DNA of 64,000 nucleotides from Rhodobacteraceae bacterium IMCC1335 (GCA_039640495.1 CP046864.1:3335001-3399000); one strand, 5' to 3'. Shown: positions 18,009 through 27,729, counted from the first letter of the stretch. Numbers and translations: made by a program. Notes: generated from the sequence alone by a model not told the origin.

Positions 18009-18035
18009 GTTCAGTCAAGCGCTGCTTGGCTGAAC
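18009..18035 (+). other. Hairpin upstream of rpsO
   Basis: GTTCAG-T-CAAGC (18009-18020), loop GCT, GCTTG-G-CTGAAC (18024-18035): a 12-base-pair stem with one T-G wobble, 65 bases before the rpsO start. There is no T-run, so it is unlike an intrinsic terminator. It may be part of an S15 autoregulatory leader or may end the RTX transcript. Confidence 0.4.
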
Positions 18036-18099
18036 TCCACGGGCCCTGCTGGACGACATCCCGGCCTGCGCCATCAACCCTTAACCAAAGGAGACCCCG

Positions 18100-18369
18100 A
18101 TGTCGATTACTGCAGAAGAAAAAGCAAAAGTGATGAAAGACTTCGCCACCAAAGAGGGCGATACTGGATCACCCGAAGTGCAAGTTGCCATTTTAACATC
18201 TCGGATCACGACATTGACCGAGCATTTTAAAAGCCACAAAAAAGATAACCATTCACGCCGCGGGTTGCTCAAGATGGTCGCCTTGCGCCGCAAATTGCTG
18301 GATTACGTGAAAGCAAAAGACGAAAGCCGGTATCAAGACCTTATCAAGCGTTTGGGTATCCGTCGCTAA
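18100..18369 (+). CDS. rpsO: 30S ribosomal protein S15
   Basis: 89 residues, the exact usual length. Diagnostic segments: [34 protein letters not shown] and [20 protein letters not shown] with the C-terminal RLGIRR. It binds 16S rRNA in the platform of the small subunit. AAAGGAG lies 6 bases before the ATG. A strong terminator follows and then pnp, the classical rpsO-pnp order. In enteric bacteria S15 represses its own translation through leader structure; a hairpin upstream here might serve the same end, but that is inference. Confidence 0.97.
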   Translation: MSITAEEKAKVMKDFATKEGDTGSPEVQVAILTSRITTLTEHFKSHKKDNHSRRGLLKMVALRRKLLDYVKAKDESRYQDLIKRLGIRR

Positions 18370-18395
18370 ACCTAAGCTCACGATACGATATTTTC

Positions 18396-18428
18396 AAATG
18401 GCGTCTCAATTCTGAGGCGCCATTTTTC
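18396..18428 (+). terminator. Intrinsic terminator after rpsO
   Basis: Inverted repeat ATGGCGTCTCA (18398-18408) / TGAGGCGCCAT (18413-18423) with a short loop, one mismatch, followed by five T. It lies 29 bases after the rpsO stop and would separate rpsO from pnp. Confidence 0.85.
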
Positions 18429-18641
18429 TATAATAAGGGCAAAGATAAGCGCCTCCTAATCGCGTAATCTTGGTGCCAAGCAAACCGCTTTGCCAGCTCT
18501 TTCCATCACTGCATAATTAGGCTAAACGCCCTTTATCTGAAATCCGGCGCCCGGACTCCAGCGCCCGACATATAAGATATTGGGGTCAGGGGGAATTCGC
18601 CCTCTACGCAAATGGCCAATCGGCCTAATTAGGAAACATAG

Positions 18642-20783
18642 ATGTTTAATGTAACGACGAAATCAATCGAATGGGGCGAGGAACGCCTGACACTCGAAAC
18701 GGGCAAAGTGGCCCGTCAAGCCGATGGCACTGTGATTGCCACGCTCGGCGAAACCTCAGTGATGGCCAATGTGACCTTCGCAAAAGCGCAAAAACCGGGG
18801 CAAGATTTCTTCCCGCTGACCGTGCATTACCAAGAAAAATATTACGCAGCGGGTAAAATCCCAGGCGGCTTTTTCAAGCGCGAAGCGCGCCCTTCTGAAA
18901 AAGAAACTTTGACCGCGCGCTTGATTGATCGGCCAATTCGCCCCCTCTTTGTAGATGGCTTCAAAAATGAAGTCTTGGTGATGTGTACCGTTCTTAGCCA
19001 TGATTTAGTGAACGATCCCGATATTGTTGCAATGATCGCGGCCTCTGCTGCGCTGACACTCTCTGGTGCGCCATTCATGGGGCCGATCGCCGGATGCCGT
19101 GTGGGATATAGCGATGGTGAGTATGTTTTAAACCCGACCGTGGATGATATGGATCATCTGCGTAACAACCCAGATCAGCGTTTGGATCTGGTTGTCGCCG
19201 GCACCAAAGACGCCGTGATGATGGTGGAATCAGAGGCTTATGAGCTGACCGAAGAAGAGATGCTCAACGCGGTGACATTTGCCCATGCGCAAATCCAACC
19301 CGTGATCGATTTGATCATCGATTTAGCAGAAGATGCGGCGAAAGAGCCGTTCCATTTTGAAGCTCCCGATTACGCTGATCTTTATGAAGCGATCAAAGCG
19401 GCAGGTGACGCAGACATGCGCGCCGCCTTTGCCTTAAGCGATAAGCAAGAGCGCACCGCCGCAGTCTCGGCCGCGCGTGCAACTATCATGGCGGCGCTTA
19501 GCGACGAGCAATTGGCCGATGCCAATCTCGGATCAGCGATGAAAAAGCTGGAAGCCGGCATTTTACGCGGCGACGTGGTAAAAACAGGCAAACGTATCGA
19601 CGGGCGCGGCACCAGCGATGTGCGCGAAATTATCTGCGAAACCGGCATGCTGCCACGCACCCACGGGTCTGCTTTGTTTACGCGCGGCGAAACCCAAGGC
19701 TTGGTGGTTACCACGCTTGGCACGGGCGATGATGAGCAGATCATCGATGCCTTGCATGGAAATTCTCGCAGCAACTTCCTTTTGCATTATAACTTCCCCC
19801 CCTATTCGGTTGGTGAAGCGGGCCGCGTGGGCCCTCCTGGTCGCCGCGAAATTGGCCACGGAAAATTAGCATGGCGCGCGCTACAGGCGGTTTTGCCTGC
19901 GGCAACCGACTTTCCTTATACCGTGCGCGTTGTCTCTGAAATCACTGAATCAAACGGATCCTCTTCCATGGCTTCCGTCTGTGGCGGCTCTTTGTCAATG
20001 ATGGATGCCGGGGTTCCCTTGAAAGCCCCGGTTGCCGGCGTTGCGATGGGTCTGATCTTGGAAGACAGCGGAGATTTTGCAATCTTAACCGATATCTTGG
20101 GCGATGAAGATCATCTTGGCGATATGGATTTCAAAGTTGCGGGAACCGCCAAGGGGATCACCTCATTGCAAATGGACATCAAAGTCGCCGGTATCACGCC
20201 TGAAATCATGAAACAGGCTTTGGCGCAGGCCAAAGAGGGCCGGCTGCATATCCTTGATGAAATGTCCAAATCTCTGACCGAAGCCGCTGAGTTCAGCGTT
20301 CACGCGCCGCGGATTGAAACGATGACCGTTCCAACGGATAAAATCCGTGAAGTCATCGGATCGGGTGGTAAAGTAATCCGCGAAATCGTAGAAGTCTCGG
20401 GGGCAAAAGTCGATATCAATGATGAAGGGGTGATCAAAATCGCCTCTCCAGACGGGGAGTCGATCAAGAAAGCCTATGATATGATCTACTCAATCGTTGC
20501 CGAGCCCGAAGTGGGTAAGATTTACGATGGCAAAGTGGTAAAAATCGTTGATTTCGGAGCTTTTGTAAACTTCTTTGGCAAGCGCGATGGTCTGGTACAT
20601 GTAAGCCAGATCGAAAACCGCCGCTTGAACCATCCGTCAGATGTTCTCAAAGAAGGCCAAGATGTCAAAGTCAAACTGCTCGGCTTTGATGATCGCGGCA
20701 AAGTTCGCTTAGCGATGAAAATGGTCGATCAAGAAACCGGCGCAGAAATCGTTGAAGAAAAGAAAGACGAGTCTGCAGGATAA
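18642..20783 (+). CDS. pnp: Polyribonucleotide nucleotidyltransferase (PNPase)
   Basis: Phosphorolytic 3'-5' exoribonuclease of the RNA degradosome. 713 residues, normal length. Two RNase PH-like core domains: the first over residues ~5-230 ([20 protein letters not shown], then [20 protein letters not shown] and [11 protein letters not shown]), the second over ~310-540 ([43 protein letters not shown]). The KH domain is at ~555-615 ([18 protein letters not shown]) and the S1 domain at ~622-690 ([20 protein letters not shown]). All core phosphate-binding and catalytic motifs appear intact. AGGAA lies before the ATG. The 270 bases between rpsO and pnp hold the terminator and presumably the pnp promoter. 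Confidence 0.97.
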   Translation: MFNVTTKSIEWGEERLTLETGKVARQADGTVIATLGETSVMANVTFAKAQKPGQDFFPLTVHYQEKYYAAGKIPGGFFKREARPSEKETLTARLIDRPIRPLFVDGFKNEVLVMCTVLSHDLVNDPDIVAMIAASAALTLSGAPFMGPIAGCRVGYSDGEYVLNPTVDDMDHLRNNPDQRLDLVVAGTKDAVMMVESEAYELTEEEMLNAVTFAHAQIQPVIDLIIDLAEDAAKEPFHFEAPDYADLYEAIKAAGDADMRAAFALSDKQERTAAVSAARATIMAALSDEQLADANLGSAMKKLEAGILRGDVVKTGKRIDGRGTSDVREIICETGMLPRTHGSALFTRGETQGLVVTTLGTGDDEQIIDALHGNSRSNFLLHYNFPPYSVGEAGRVGPPGRREIGHGKLAWRALQAVLPAATDFPYTVRVVSEITESNGSSSMASVCGGSLSMMDAGVPLKAPVAGVAMGLILEDSGDFAILTDILGDEDHLGDMDFKVAGTAKGITSLQMDIKVAGITPEIMKQALAQAKEGRLHILDEMSKSLTEAAEFSVHAPRIETMTVPTDKIREVIGSGGKVIREIVEVSGAKVDINDEGVIKIASPDGESIKKAYDMIYSIVAEPEVGKIYDGKVVKIVDFGAFVNFFGKRDGLVHVSQIENRRLNHPSDVLKEGQDVKVKLLGFDDRGKVRLAMKMVDQETGAEIVEEKKDESAG

Positions 20784-21194
20784 TGTTTGTCTTTGGGCCT
20801 GGCTATACGCCGGGCCCAAAACAGCTTTCCCACCTGGCTGGTGTTTAGGCCTGAACCCACAGCATTAAAGCTTGATGAGAGCGGTATATAAGCAATTCAC
20901 GCCTGCCAGATTAAACTGGCTTAACGCCCAAAAATTTATATACATATTCACGGAAAAATCTACCGCCCGATCAGGTCTTGAGTCAAAATCAGCTGCCTGC
21001 GGTAAACGGAATCGCGCAGGCCCAGCGGTTCAAAATAGCTGCGCTAAGAGATGGTCTGTCACATGCTATAAAGCTGGGCAATCCGAGCAATATGACTTCC
21101 CTCACACGACAGCTCTTGCTAATCTCAATCGGGCCTGAAACAGTTGTGCAAAGCCAAAGCTTTGGCATGTATTTATTCGAATAGGAGATCTGCA
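20784..21194. other. 411-base intergenic region, pnp 3' hairpin and aldehyde dehydrogenase leader
   Basis: A hairpin TTTGGGCCTGGC/GCCGGGCCCAAA at 20792-20820 lies 8 bases after the pnp stop; it has one wobble pair and lacks a T-run. The rest holds no gene I can support. The frames 20872-21138 and 20978-21184 have no family resemblance and no ribosome-binding sites. A 14-base palindrome precedes the next gene and is listed separately. Confidence 0.5.
21153..21166. promoter_or_regulatory. 14-base perfect palindrome upstream of aldehyde dehydrogenase
   Basis: GCCAAAGCTTTGGC, arms of 7 bases without spacer, 28 bases before the start codon. The position would suit an operator covering the transcription start. 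No matching regulator is adjacent, and I saw no second copy in the window. Confidence 0.4.
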
Positions 21195-22631
21195 ATGATC
21201 GAAAAGCGTCAATTCTATATCAATGGAGCTTGGACAAACCCGCTTGATGGCCAAGACCATGACGTGATCAACCCGACCACCGAAGCGCCATGCGCCGTTA
21301 TCTCGCTTGGTGGGCAGGCCGATACCGACGCCGCGGTCAGTGCCGCCAAAGCCGCCTTGCCCGCATGGATGGACACCCCCGTTGCAACGCGGATTGCCTT
21401 GGTTGAAAAGCTATTAGATATCTATCTCACCCGCGTTGAAGATCTTGCACAAGCCATCAGCATGGAAATGGGTGCGCCGATTGATATGGCCCGCGGCAGC
21501 CAAGTTGGTGCCGGTTCAGGCCATTTGAAAAACTTTATCCGCGCCGCCAAAAGCTTTCAATTTGATCACGCGCTTGGCGATCACGCCCCAAATGATCGGA
21601 TCATTCACGAAGCGGTTGGAGTCTGCGCCTTGATCACGCCTTGGAATTGGCCGCTCAACCAAATCGCACTTAAAGTGGGCGCGGCGGCGATTGCAGGCTG
21701 TACGATGGTTTTAAAACCCTCAGAAGAAAGCCCGCTGAACGCGCTGATTTTTGCAGAATGTATGGATGCCGCAGGCTTCCCAGCCGGCGTTTTTAATTTG
21801 ATAAATGGAGATGGCGCAGGCGTGGGCACCCAATTATCTGTGCATAAAGACGTTGATATGGTCAGCTTCACCGGCTCAGCCCGTGCCGGAACAATCATTT
21901 CGAAAAATGCGGCCAATACGCTCAAACGCGTGCATCTGGAATTGGGGGGCAAGGGCGCCAATATCGTGTTTTCCGATGCGGATGAAAAAGCCGTTAAGCG
22001 CGGTGTGTTGCATTGCATGAACAATACAGGCCAATCCTGTAATGCCCCAACCCGGATGATGGTGCAGCGCGATATCTATGAGCAAGCCGTTGAAACCGCA
22101 ATCAATACCGCCGATAACATTTCAATTGGCCCCGCCAATGAAGAGGGCCGTCATATCGGCCCTGTGGTCAATGAGGTGCAATTTAACAAAATTCAAATGC
22201 TGATCCAAAAGGGGATTGACGAAGGCGCGCGCCTCGTGGCCGGTGGGCCCGGCCGCCCCGATGGTTTAAATCGGGGGTTTTTCATCCGCCCGACCGTTTT
22301 TGCCGATGTGCGCAATGATATGGAAATTGCCCGCGAAGAGATTTTTGGACCGGTCTTATCAATCATCCCCTTTGACACAGAAGAAGAGGCGATCGAAATG
22401 GCCAATGATACCACCTATGGGCTGACCAATTACGTACAAACGCAAGATCCGCAAAAAGCCAATCGGATGGCGCGAAAATTGCGCTCGGGCATGGTGGAAA
22501 TGAATGGCAAGCCGCGCGGCGCGGGTGCGCCATTCGGGGGAATGAAGCAATCCGGAAATGGCCGCGAAGCCGGCGCTTGGGGGATTGAAGATTTTCTTGA
22601 GATTAAGGCCGTCTCTGACTGGACCGTCTAA
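21195..22631 (+). CDS. NAD(P)-dependent aldehyde dehydrogenase
   Basis: 478 residues of the aldehyde dehydrogenase superfamily. Landmarks in order: FYINGAWTNPLDGQDHDVIN at the N-terminus, VCALITPWNWPLNQIALKVG for the cofactor site, KPSEESPLNALI, FTGSARAG, LELGGKGANIVFSDAD with the catalytic Glu, NNTGQSCNAPTRM with the catalytic Cys, and EEIFGPVLSIIPFDTEEEAI. The substrate cannot be read from the sequence; an aldehyde from osmolyte or amine breakdown (for example betaine aldehyde) would fit the dimethylglycine dehydrogenase-like and methyltransferase genes convergent to it, but its NNTGQSC site is not specific. AGGAG lies 7 bases before the ATG at 21195. It is monocistronic, ending in a strong terminator. 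Confidence 0.9.
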   Translation: MIEKRQFYINGAWTNPLDGQDHDVINPTTEAPCAVISLGGQADTDAAVSAAKAALPAWMDTPVATRIALVEKLLDIYLTRVEDLAQAISMEMGAPIDMARGSQVGAGSGHLKNFIRAAKSFQFDHALGDHAPNDRIIHEAVGVCALITPWNWPLNQIALKVGAAAIAGCTMVLKPSEESPLNALIFAECMDAAGFPAGVFNLINGDGAGVGTQLSVHKDVDMVSFTGSARAGTIISKNAANTLKRVHLELGGKGANIVFSDADEKAVKRGVLHCMNNTGQSCNAPTRMMVQRDIYEQAVETAINTADNISIGPANEEGRHIGPVVNEVQFNKIQMLIQKGIDEGARLVAGGPGRPDGLNRGFFIRPTVFADVRNDMEIAREEIFGPVLSIIPFDTEEEAIEMANDTTYGLTNYVQTQDPQKANRMARKLRSGMVEMNGKPRGAGAPFGGMKQSGNGREAGAWGIEDFLEIKAVSDWTV

Positions 22632-22636
22632 ACCAG

Positions 22637-22663
22637 AAAAGGGGCCGCGCGGCCCTTTTTTTA
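22637..22663. terminator. Bidirectional intrinsic terminator
   Basis: A-tract, GGGCC-GCGC-GGCCC stem (22642-22655) and seven T, between the convergent aldehyde dehydrogenase and the dimethylglycine dehydrogenase-like gene. The A-tract on the other side lets it work in both directions. Confidence 0.85.
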
Positions 22664-22680
22664 TATATAGCTTATAGCTT

Positions 22681-25131
22681 TTAGCCGCGCATCTTATCGC
22701 CATTTGGATCGTAAATTGGCGCTCCTAACACTTCAGCTTGATAAATTTTCCCAAGAATTTCGATGTCTAGCTGGCTACCAAAGGCTGAATGGGCAATTTC
22801 CACATAGCCCATTGCCATCGATTTTTGCGCGTGATGGGCATATCCGCCAGAGCTGACATAGCCGATCGCCCTGCCATTTTTCAAAATTGCTTCATCATTG
22901 CTGACATCAATGCCGTCAACATCCACCACCAAACTGACCAATTTGCGCCGCGCACCCGCGGCTTTTTGTTCCGCAGCCGCTGACTTGCCCACAAATTCTT
23001 TCTTCCAATTCACAAATTCATCAAGGCCGCTTTCAACCACATTAAAATCGGGGCGATAATCCAGCCCCCAGGCGCCCCAGCCCTTTTCCAACCGCAACGA
23101 CATAAGCGCCCGCGCGCCATACCACTGATACCCAAGATCAGCCCCAGCCTCTTCAATCGCCTGCGCGAGGCGCAGCAGATAATGCGGACGGCAATAGATT
23201 TCAAACCCCAGCTCACCGCTAAAGCTGATGCGGTTTAAGATCACCGGCACTCCGCCCACGAAACAGTGCCGCGTATCACGAAATTTCAAGGCCAAGCCCG
23301 ACACGTCATCGCGGCAAATCTTAGCCAATAAATCACGAGATTTAGGACCGCTCAGCGCAATGCCATGCCATAAATCGCTCACGTTGGAATATGCAACGTT
23401 GCCTGGCAAAGAGGCCTCAAACCAACGCCGATGGGCCTCTTGCATGCTGCCCGAGCCAACCAGCATAAAGTGATCTTCCGCAAGGCAGGCGATCGTCAAA
23501 TCCCCGTATAATCTGCCCTTCGGGGTGAGCATTGGAGTTAATGATAATCGCCCTGGTTGCGGGATATGCCCCGCCAAAATCCGGTTCAGATAGGCCCGTG
23601 CACCGGCGCCTTTAAACGCATGCTTAGCAAAATTAGCTATCTCTATTCCCCCTACAGCATTGCGCACCGCCGCCACTTCGCGCGCCACATAAGCATGGCT
23701 GCGATTGCGCTCAAAGGTGGGATCTTCATGCGCATCCTCGGGGCTATTGGCGAACCACAAGGCATGTTCCAGCCCAAAGCTTTGATCCATCCGTGCGCCT
23801 TTGGCCACGAGCCGGTCATGCAGCGCTGTGGTTTTTTGAACGCGCCCCTTTGGCAAGGTCTCATTGGGAAAGGTCATCACAAACCGGCGTTCATAATTTT
23901 CGGTTGATTTTACAGTACCCCAATCGGGCGTCGCAAATTCGCCAAACCGCGCCACATCCATCGCCCAGACATCGATCGAAGGCTCGCCATCAATCATCCA
24001 TTCAGCCAAGCTTAACCCAACGCCGCCGCCTTGGCAGAAACCCGCCATCACTCCAACCGCAACCCAATAATTGCGCATCCCGGGCACGGGGCCAATCATC
24101 GGGTTGCCATCCGGACCAAAGGTAAAGGGGCCATTGATCGCATCCTTAATGCCCACTTGCCCCAAAGCAGGAATACGCTCAAAACCCAATTCAAGCCGAT
24201 CCGCGATCCGCTCTAAATCCGGTTGCAACAGCTCATGGCCAAACTCCCAAGGCGTGCCAGCCACTTTCCAAGGGGTCCCTTTTGGCTCATAGGTGCCCAG
24301 CAGCATGCCTTGGCGTTCCTGACGAAAATAAATATTCGCTTCATAATCTATACCACAGGGCAAACGCGTCGGATGATTGGCCACCGCATCAATTTTTTCG
24401 GTGAGCAAATAATGATGTTCCATCGGTTGCACCGGCAAATGCACGCCTTGCATATGCCCCACTTCGCGCGCCCAGAGCCCCCCGCAATTGACGATATGCT
24501 CGGCATTGATCACCCCTTTGGGCGTGCGTACATCCCAGCTGCCATCAGCGCGCTGCGCGGTGGCAGTGGCCGGCGTATGCGTGAAATATTGCGCGCCATA
24601 AACGCGGGCGGCTTTTGCAAAGGCATAAGTCGCGCCAGAGGGATCCAGATCCCCATCCTGATCATCCCAAAGCGCGGCAAGATAATGGCTAGGATCGATC
24701 AATGGATGCCGTTCAGCCACCTCTTTGGGGCTGATAAATTCTTGATTAAGCCCCATATAACGCGCTTTCGAGCGCTCGCGTTTCAGATAATCATACCAGG
24801 TTTTATTCGATGCCAGATAAAACCCGCCCGTGATATGAAGCCCAACAGAATGCCCGGAGAGTTCTTCAATTTCTTTATAAAGGTCAATTGTATAACTTTG
24901 CAGGCGGCTGATATTGGGATCGCTGGAAATCGTATGAATCTGCCCCGCAGCATGCCAGCTTGACCCCGATGTCAGCTCGTTGCGTTCAAGCAATACCACA
25001 TCTTTCCAACCGAATTTTGCCAGATGAAACAAAATCGAGCAGCCGACAACCCCGCCGCCAATCACCACCACCTTGGCGTGACTGGGCAGTTTTTTGTCGC
25101 GAGGCTTGTCTGGTGTTTGGATATCGGGCAT
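22681..25131 (-). CDS. Dimethylglycine/sarcosine dehydrogenase-like flavoprotein with GcvT domain
   Basis: 816 residues with the two-part plan of dimethylglycine dehydrogenase: an N-terminal FAD-binding DAO domain (residues ~20-390; dinucleotide motif VVVIGGGVVGCSILFHLAKFG, then LTSGSSWHAAGQIHT where the His near the flavin anchors it) and a C-terminal aminomethyltransferase (GcvT) domain (residues ~430-810; SGPKSRDLLAKI, GELGFEIYCRPHYLL, ALMSLRLEKGWGAWG). Such enzymes oxidatively demethylate N-methylglycines and hand the methylene group to tetrahydrofolate. It follows the MttB-family methyltransferase gene by 33 bases on the same strand, so the two form an operon. A second enzyme of the same class is at 48337-50838. 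Confidence 0.88.
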   Translation of the reverse strand: MPDIQTPDKPRDKKLPSHAKVVVIGGGVVGCSILFHLAKFGWKDVVLLERNELTSGSSWHAAGQIHTISSDPNISRLQSYTIDLYKEIEELSGHSVGLHITGGFYLASNKTWYDYLKRERSKARYMGLNQEFISPKEVAERHPLIDPSHYLAALWDDQDGDLDPSGATYAFAKAARVYGAQYFTHTPATATAQRADGSWDVRTPKGVINAEHIVNCGGLWAREVGHMQGVHLPVQPMEHHYLLTEKIDAVANHPTRLPCGIDYEANIYFRQERQGMLLGTYEPKGTPWKVAGTPWEFGHELLQPDLERIADRLELGFERIPALGQVGIKDAINGPFTFGPDGNPMIGPVPGMRNYWVAVGVMAGFCQGGGVGLSLAEWMIDGEPSIDVWAMDVARFGEFATPDWGTVKSTENYERRFVMTFPNETLPKGRVQKTTALHDRLVAKGARMDQSFGLEHALWFANSPEDAHEDPTFERNRSHAYVAREVAAVRNAVGGIEIANFAKHAFKGAGARAYLNRILAGHIPQPGRLSLTPMLTPKGRLYGDLTIACLAEDHFMLVGSGSMQEAHRRWFEASLPGNVAYSNVSDLWHGIALSGPKSRDLLAKICRDDVSGLALKFRDTRHCFVGGVPVILNRISFSGELGFEIYCRPHYLLRLAQAIEEAGADLGYQWYGARALMSLRLEKGWGAWGLDYRPDFNVVESGLDEFVNWKKEFVGKSAAAEQKAAGARRKLVSLVVDVDGIDVSNDEAILKNGRAIGYVSSGGYAHHAQKSMAMGYVEIAHSAFGSQLDIEILGKIYQAEVLGAPIYDPNGDKMRG

Positions 25132-25164
25132 TGATGAAAACTCCTTTATTGGAACTCTGGCGGC

Positions 25165-26682
25165 TTAATACCAAGCGTCTGGCAATTCTGATTTACGCCG
25201 GGCAACAAACTCTTGCAGCGCCTCATCAATCGCTGGATCAAGCGGTGGCGCCTCATACTGGTCTAGCAAATTCGTCCAACGTTCATGGGCGCGTTGTCGC
25301 ATATCAAGCGATCCACCATCTTCCCAGCTTTCCACATTTTCACTATTGCTTAAAGCTGGTTCGTAAAACGCGGTCTGATAATTGCGCATCGTATGCGCCG
25401 AGCCCAAGAAATGCCCACCAGGCTTTACTTCAGAGTAAGCATCGCGTGCAAAAGCTTCTGTAGAGATATCCAGACCTTTTAAAAATTTCTGGTAAGCGCC
25501 CAAACGATCCGCATCCATCACCAGCTTTTCAAACCCAGTGCACAGCCCGCCTTCCATCCATCCGGCCGCATGCAGCACAAAATGCGCGCCAGCAAGCATT
25601 GTAGAATGCATACTGTCAGCGCTTTCATAGGCGGCTTGCGCATCTTCTATCTTGCTTGCTGTCAGCGATCCCCCGCAGCGCAACGGCAAACCAAGCCGCC
25701 GCGCCATTTGCCCAATCACATAATTTGAAAGCACGGGCTCTGGCATGCCAAAAGTAGGGGCACCCGATTTTAGCGACATCGAGGATAAAAAATTACCCAG
25801 AACAAACGGCGCCCCTTCGCGCACCAATTGGCTGAAGGCACAACAGATCATCGCCTCCGCCATTGCCTGCGCGATCGAAGCCGCCGTAGAGACGGGCCCC
25901 ATAGCACCCGATAAGATAAACGGCACAACGATAATGCCCTGCCCGCGTCCGCAATAGGTACGAATGGCTTCGCTGACCACCTTATCCACCAAAAGCGGCG
26001 AATTGGTGTTTACATTACCTAGGATCACACATTGCGTGTCCATCGCGTCTTTTCCGTGCAGAATTTCTGCCATATCCACGCTGTCTTGGGCCCGGCTTTG
26101 TTCGGTAATCGCGCCCAAATGCGGTTTATCGGTGTATCGCATATGCGCATAGACCATGTCCAAATGCCGCTTGCTGACAGGCACATCGCAAGGCTCAACG
26201 ATTACCAATCCAGAATGATGCAAGCTTGGAAGCATCTGCACCAATTTGACCAGCTTTGTAAAGCTGTCCAAATCACCATAGCGGCGGCCCTGTTTCAGGT
26301 CACGCACGAATGGCGCGCCATAAATCGGGGCAAACACCTGATGCGCGCCGCCAATACGCACCGAGCGTTCCGGGTTGCGCGCCCGCTGGGTAAACTCGCT
26401 TGGCGCTTTGCGGCATAGCGCGCGGATCCAATCTGCAGGCGCCTTGATCAGATCCCCCTCCGGCGTAACCCCTGCTTTGCGCCAAATCTCAAGCGCCTTG
26501 GGATCATCGCGAAACGCAATCCCCACCTCTTGCAATATCCAATCCACCTGGGTTTCTAAGCCGGCCACCACATCCGGATTTAAGGGATCAAAAAACGGCA
26601 AATCCCGTTTCACATAGGCGGCCGTAACCGACGCGGTAGCGGCGTCATCACGCCGGTTCTTAAGACGGGTGCGGCGGGCCAT
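25165..26682 (-). CDS. MttB-family (trimethylamine/glycine betaine) methyltransferase, non-pyrrolysine type
   Basis: 505 residues, complete, without any in-frame amber codon, so it is the non-pyrrolysine branch of the MttB family. Segments: FFDPLNPDVVAGLETQVDWI, APIYGAPFVRDLKQGRRYG, PHLGAITEQSRAQDSVDMAE, IIVVPFILSGAMGPVSTAAS and AHFVLHAAGWMEGGLCTGFE. Characterised non-pyrrolysine members move a methyl group from glycine betaine or other quaternary amines to a corrinoid protein. No corrinoid protein gene is next to it; instead it is coupled to the dimethylglycine-dehydrogenase-like gene, suggesting demethylation of a betaine followed by dimethylglycine oxidation. The ATG at 26682 is preferred because AAGGA lies 7 bases upstream. 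Substrate is inference. Confidence 0.85.
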   Translation of the reverse strand: MARRTRLKNRRDDAATASVTAAYVKRDLPFFDPLNPDVVAGLETQVDWILQEVGIAFRDDPKALEIWRKAGVTPEGDLIKAPADWIRALCRKAPSEFTQRARNPERSVRIGGAHQVFAPIYGAPFVRDLKQGRRYGDLDSFTKLVKLVQMLPSLHHSGLVIVEPCDVPVSKRHLDMVYAHMRYTDKPHLGAITEQSRAQDSVDMAEILHGKDAMDTQCVILGNVNTNSPLLVDKVVSEAIRTYCGRGQGIIVVPFILSGAMGPVSTAASIAQAMAEAMICCAFSQLVREGAPFVLGNFLSSMSLKSGAPTFGMPEPVLSNYVIGQMARRLGLPLRCGGSLTASKIEDAQAAYESADSMHSTMLAGAHFVLHAAGWMEGGLCTGFEKLVMDADRLGAYQKFLKGLDISTEAFARDAYSEVKPGGHFLGSAHTMRNYQTAFYEPALSNSENVESWEDGGSLDMRQRAHERWTNLLDQYEAPPLDPAIDEALQEFVARRKSELPDAWY

Positions 26683-26761
26683 TCTGCGATCCTTCATATA
26701 GCTTCAAGAAATATAGAATTAAAAAGAGGCGCTGTGATGGTTGAAAAATGTAATGATTTGG

Positions 26762-26776
26762 ATAATTTGAAATTAT
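26762..26776. promoter_or_regulatory. LysR-type T-N11-A palindrome over the regulator's start codon
   Basis: ATAATTT-G-AAATTAT has perfect 7-base arms around one base. It contains the T-N11-A spacing of LysR boxes, and its last two bases are part of the ATG of the LysR gene at 26775. It lies in the 92-base gap between that gene and the divergent methyltransferase gene, as expected for a regulator that controls both. Confidence 0.55.
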
Positions 26777-27677
26777 GCAAGAGCTCTGGAAACTTACCGC
26801 CTCACCCCGCCATTTACTGGTGTTTGAATCCGCTGCGCGTTGTCGATCATTTACCAAGGCCGGATCTGAGCTGAACGTTTCGCAACCTGCGATTAGCACC
26901 GCGATCCGGCAACTTGAGGCGGCCTTAGGCGTCACCTTATTTCACCGACAGCATCGGCAGGTCACATTGACCCCCGCGGGCGAACATTTGTTTCGTGATG
27001 TCGCTGCCGGGTTTGAGCGTATTTTGGAGAGCGCGCGCAATCTAAGCGCCCAAAGTCAACGAGATTACGTGACGCTGAGCGCCTCAACCGCTTTTGCAAA
27101 TTATTGGATGGTACCCCAGCTTAGCGCATTTCATCAGGCCCATCCGTTGATCGATCTGCGCCTGCAAACCTCGGATCGCGAGCCCGATATCGATGGGGAA
27201 GGGATCAGTCTGGCGATACGCCGTGGCAATGGAAACTGGGCTGGTTGCAGCAGCTATTTGCTGGCGCAGGAAGTTATTTTCCCAATTGCAGCCCCCAGCG
27301 TGATGCAGGCGGCTCAGCCCCTGAAACGCCTTTCAGAGCTGGCCATGCAACCGCTTATTCACCTAGAAGAGCCGATCCGTGAACGGCCCGGTTGGGCGCA
27401 ATATTTTGCCGCCTTCAATATCCAAATTCCAACATTAACCGGCGGGTTACGTTTGAATGATTATGCTTTGGTGCTGCAAGCAGCGATGGCCGGCGAAGGC
27501 TTTGCCTTTGGCTGGCGTCACGTTACGCGGGCATTGATCAATGCCGACCTTCTGGAAGCACAATCAGAATGGGCCTGGCATACAGGCATGGGGTTCTATC
27601 TGGTCTGGTCCAACCTGCGCCCGCTTTCAGAAAAGGCAGCGCTGACCCGCGACTGGCTGATCGAAGCCGCCGAATGA
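26775..27677 (+). CDS. LysR-family regulator, GcvA-like
   Basis: 300 residues. Helix-turn-helix at residues ~9-67 (SPRHLLVFESAARCRSFTKA, then ELNVSQPAISTAIRQLEAAL) followed by a substrate-binding domain with VTLSASTAFANYWMVPQL and the long LAIRRGNGNW segment typical of the GcvA/AmpR subgroup. It is transcribed divergently from the MttB-family methyltransferase and dimethylglycine-dehydrogenase-like operon with only 92 bases between the start codons, so it is their likely regulator. An operator-like palindrome overlaps its own start, consistent with autoregulation. The ligand, perhaps a methylated glycine, is inference. Confidence 0.87.
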   Translation: MQELWKLTASPRHLLVFESAARCRSFTKAGSELNVSQPAISTAIRQLEAALGVTLFHRQHRQVTLTPAGEHLFRDVAAGFERILESARNLSAQSQRDYVTLSASTAFANYWMVPQLSAFHQAHPLIDLRLQTSDREPDIDGEGISLAIRRGNGNWAGCSSYLLAQEVIFPIAAPSVMQAAQPLKRLSELAMQPLIHLEEPIRERPGWAQYFAAFNIQIPTLTGGLRLNDYALVLQAAMAGEGFAFGWRHVTRALINADLLEAQSEWAWHTGMGFYLVWSNLRPLSEKAALTRDWLIEAAE

Positions 27678-27729
27678 TGCACCATGCTGGCAGGCGCAAA
27701 GGGATGCGATGGCGGGTGCTGCTCAAAGC

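Noticed and set aside
20872..21184. Two frames between pnp and the aldehyde dehydrogenase
   Set aside because: No ribosome-binding sites, no conserved pattern, and they overlap each other in different frames.
25165..26682. Pyrrolysine-containing MttB methyltransferase
   Set aside because: The frame is complete without an internal amber codon, so it belongs to the non-pyrrolysine branch.
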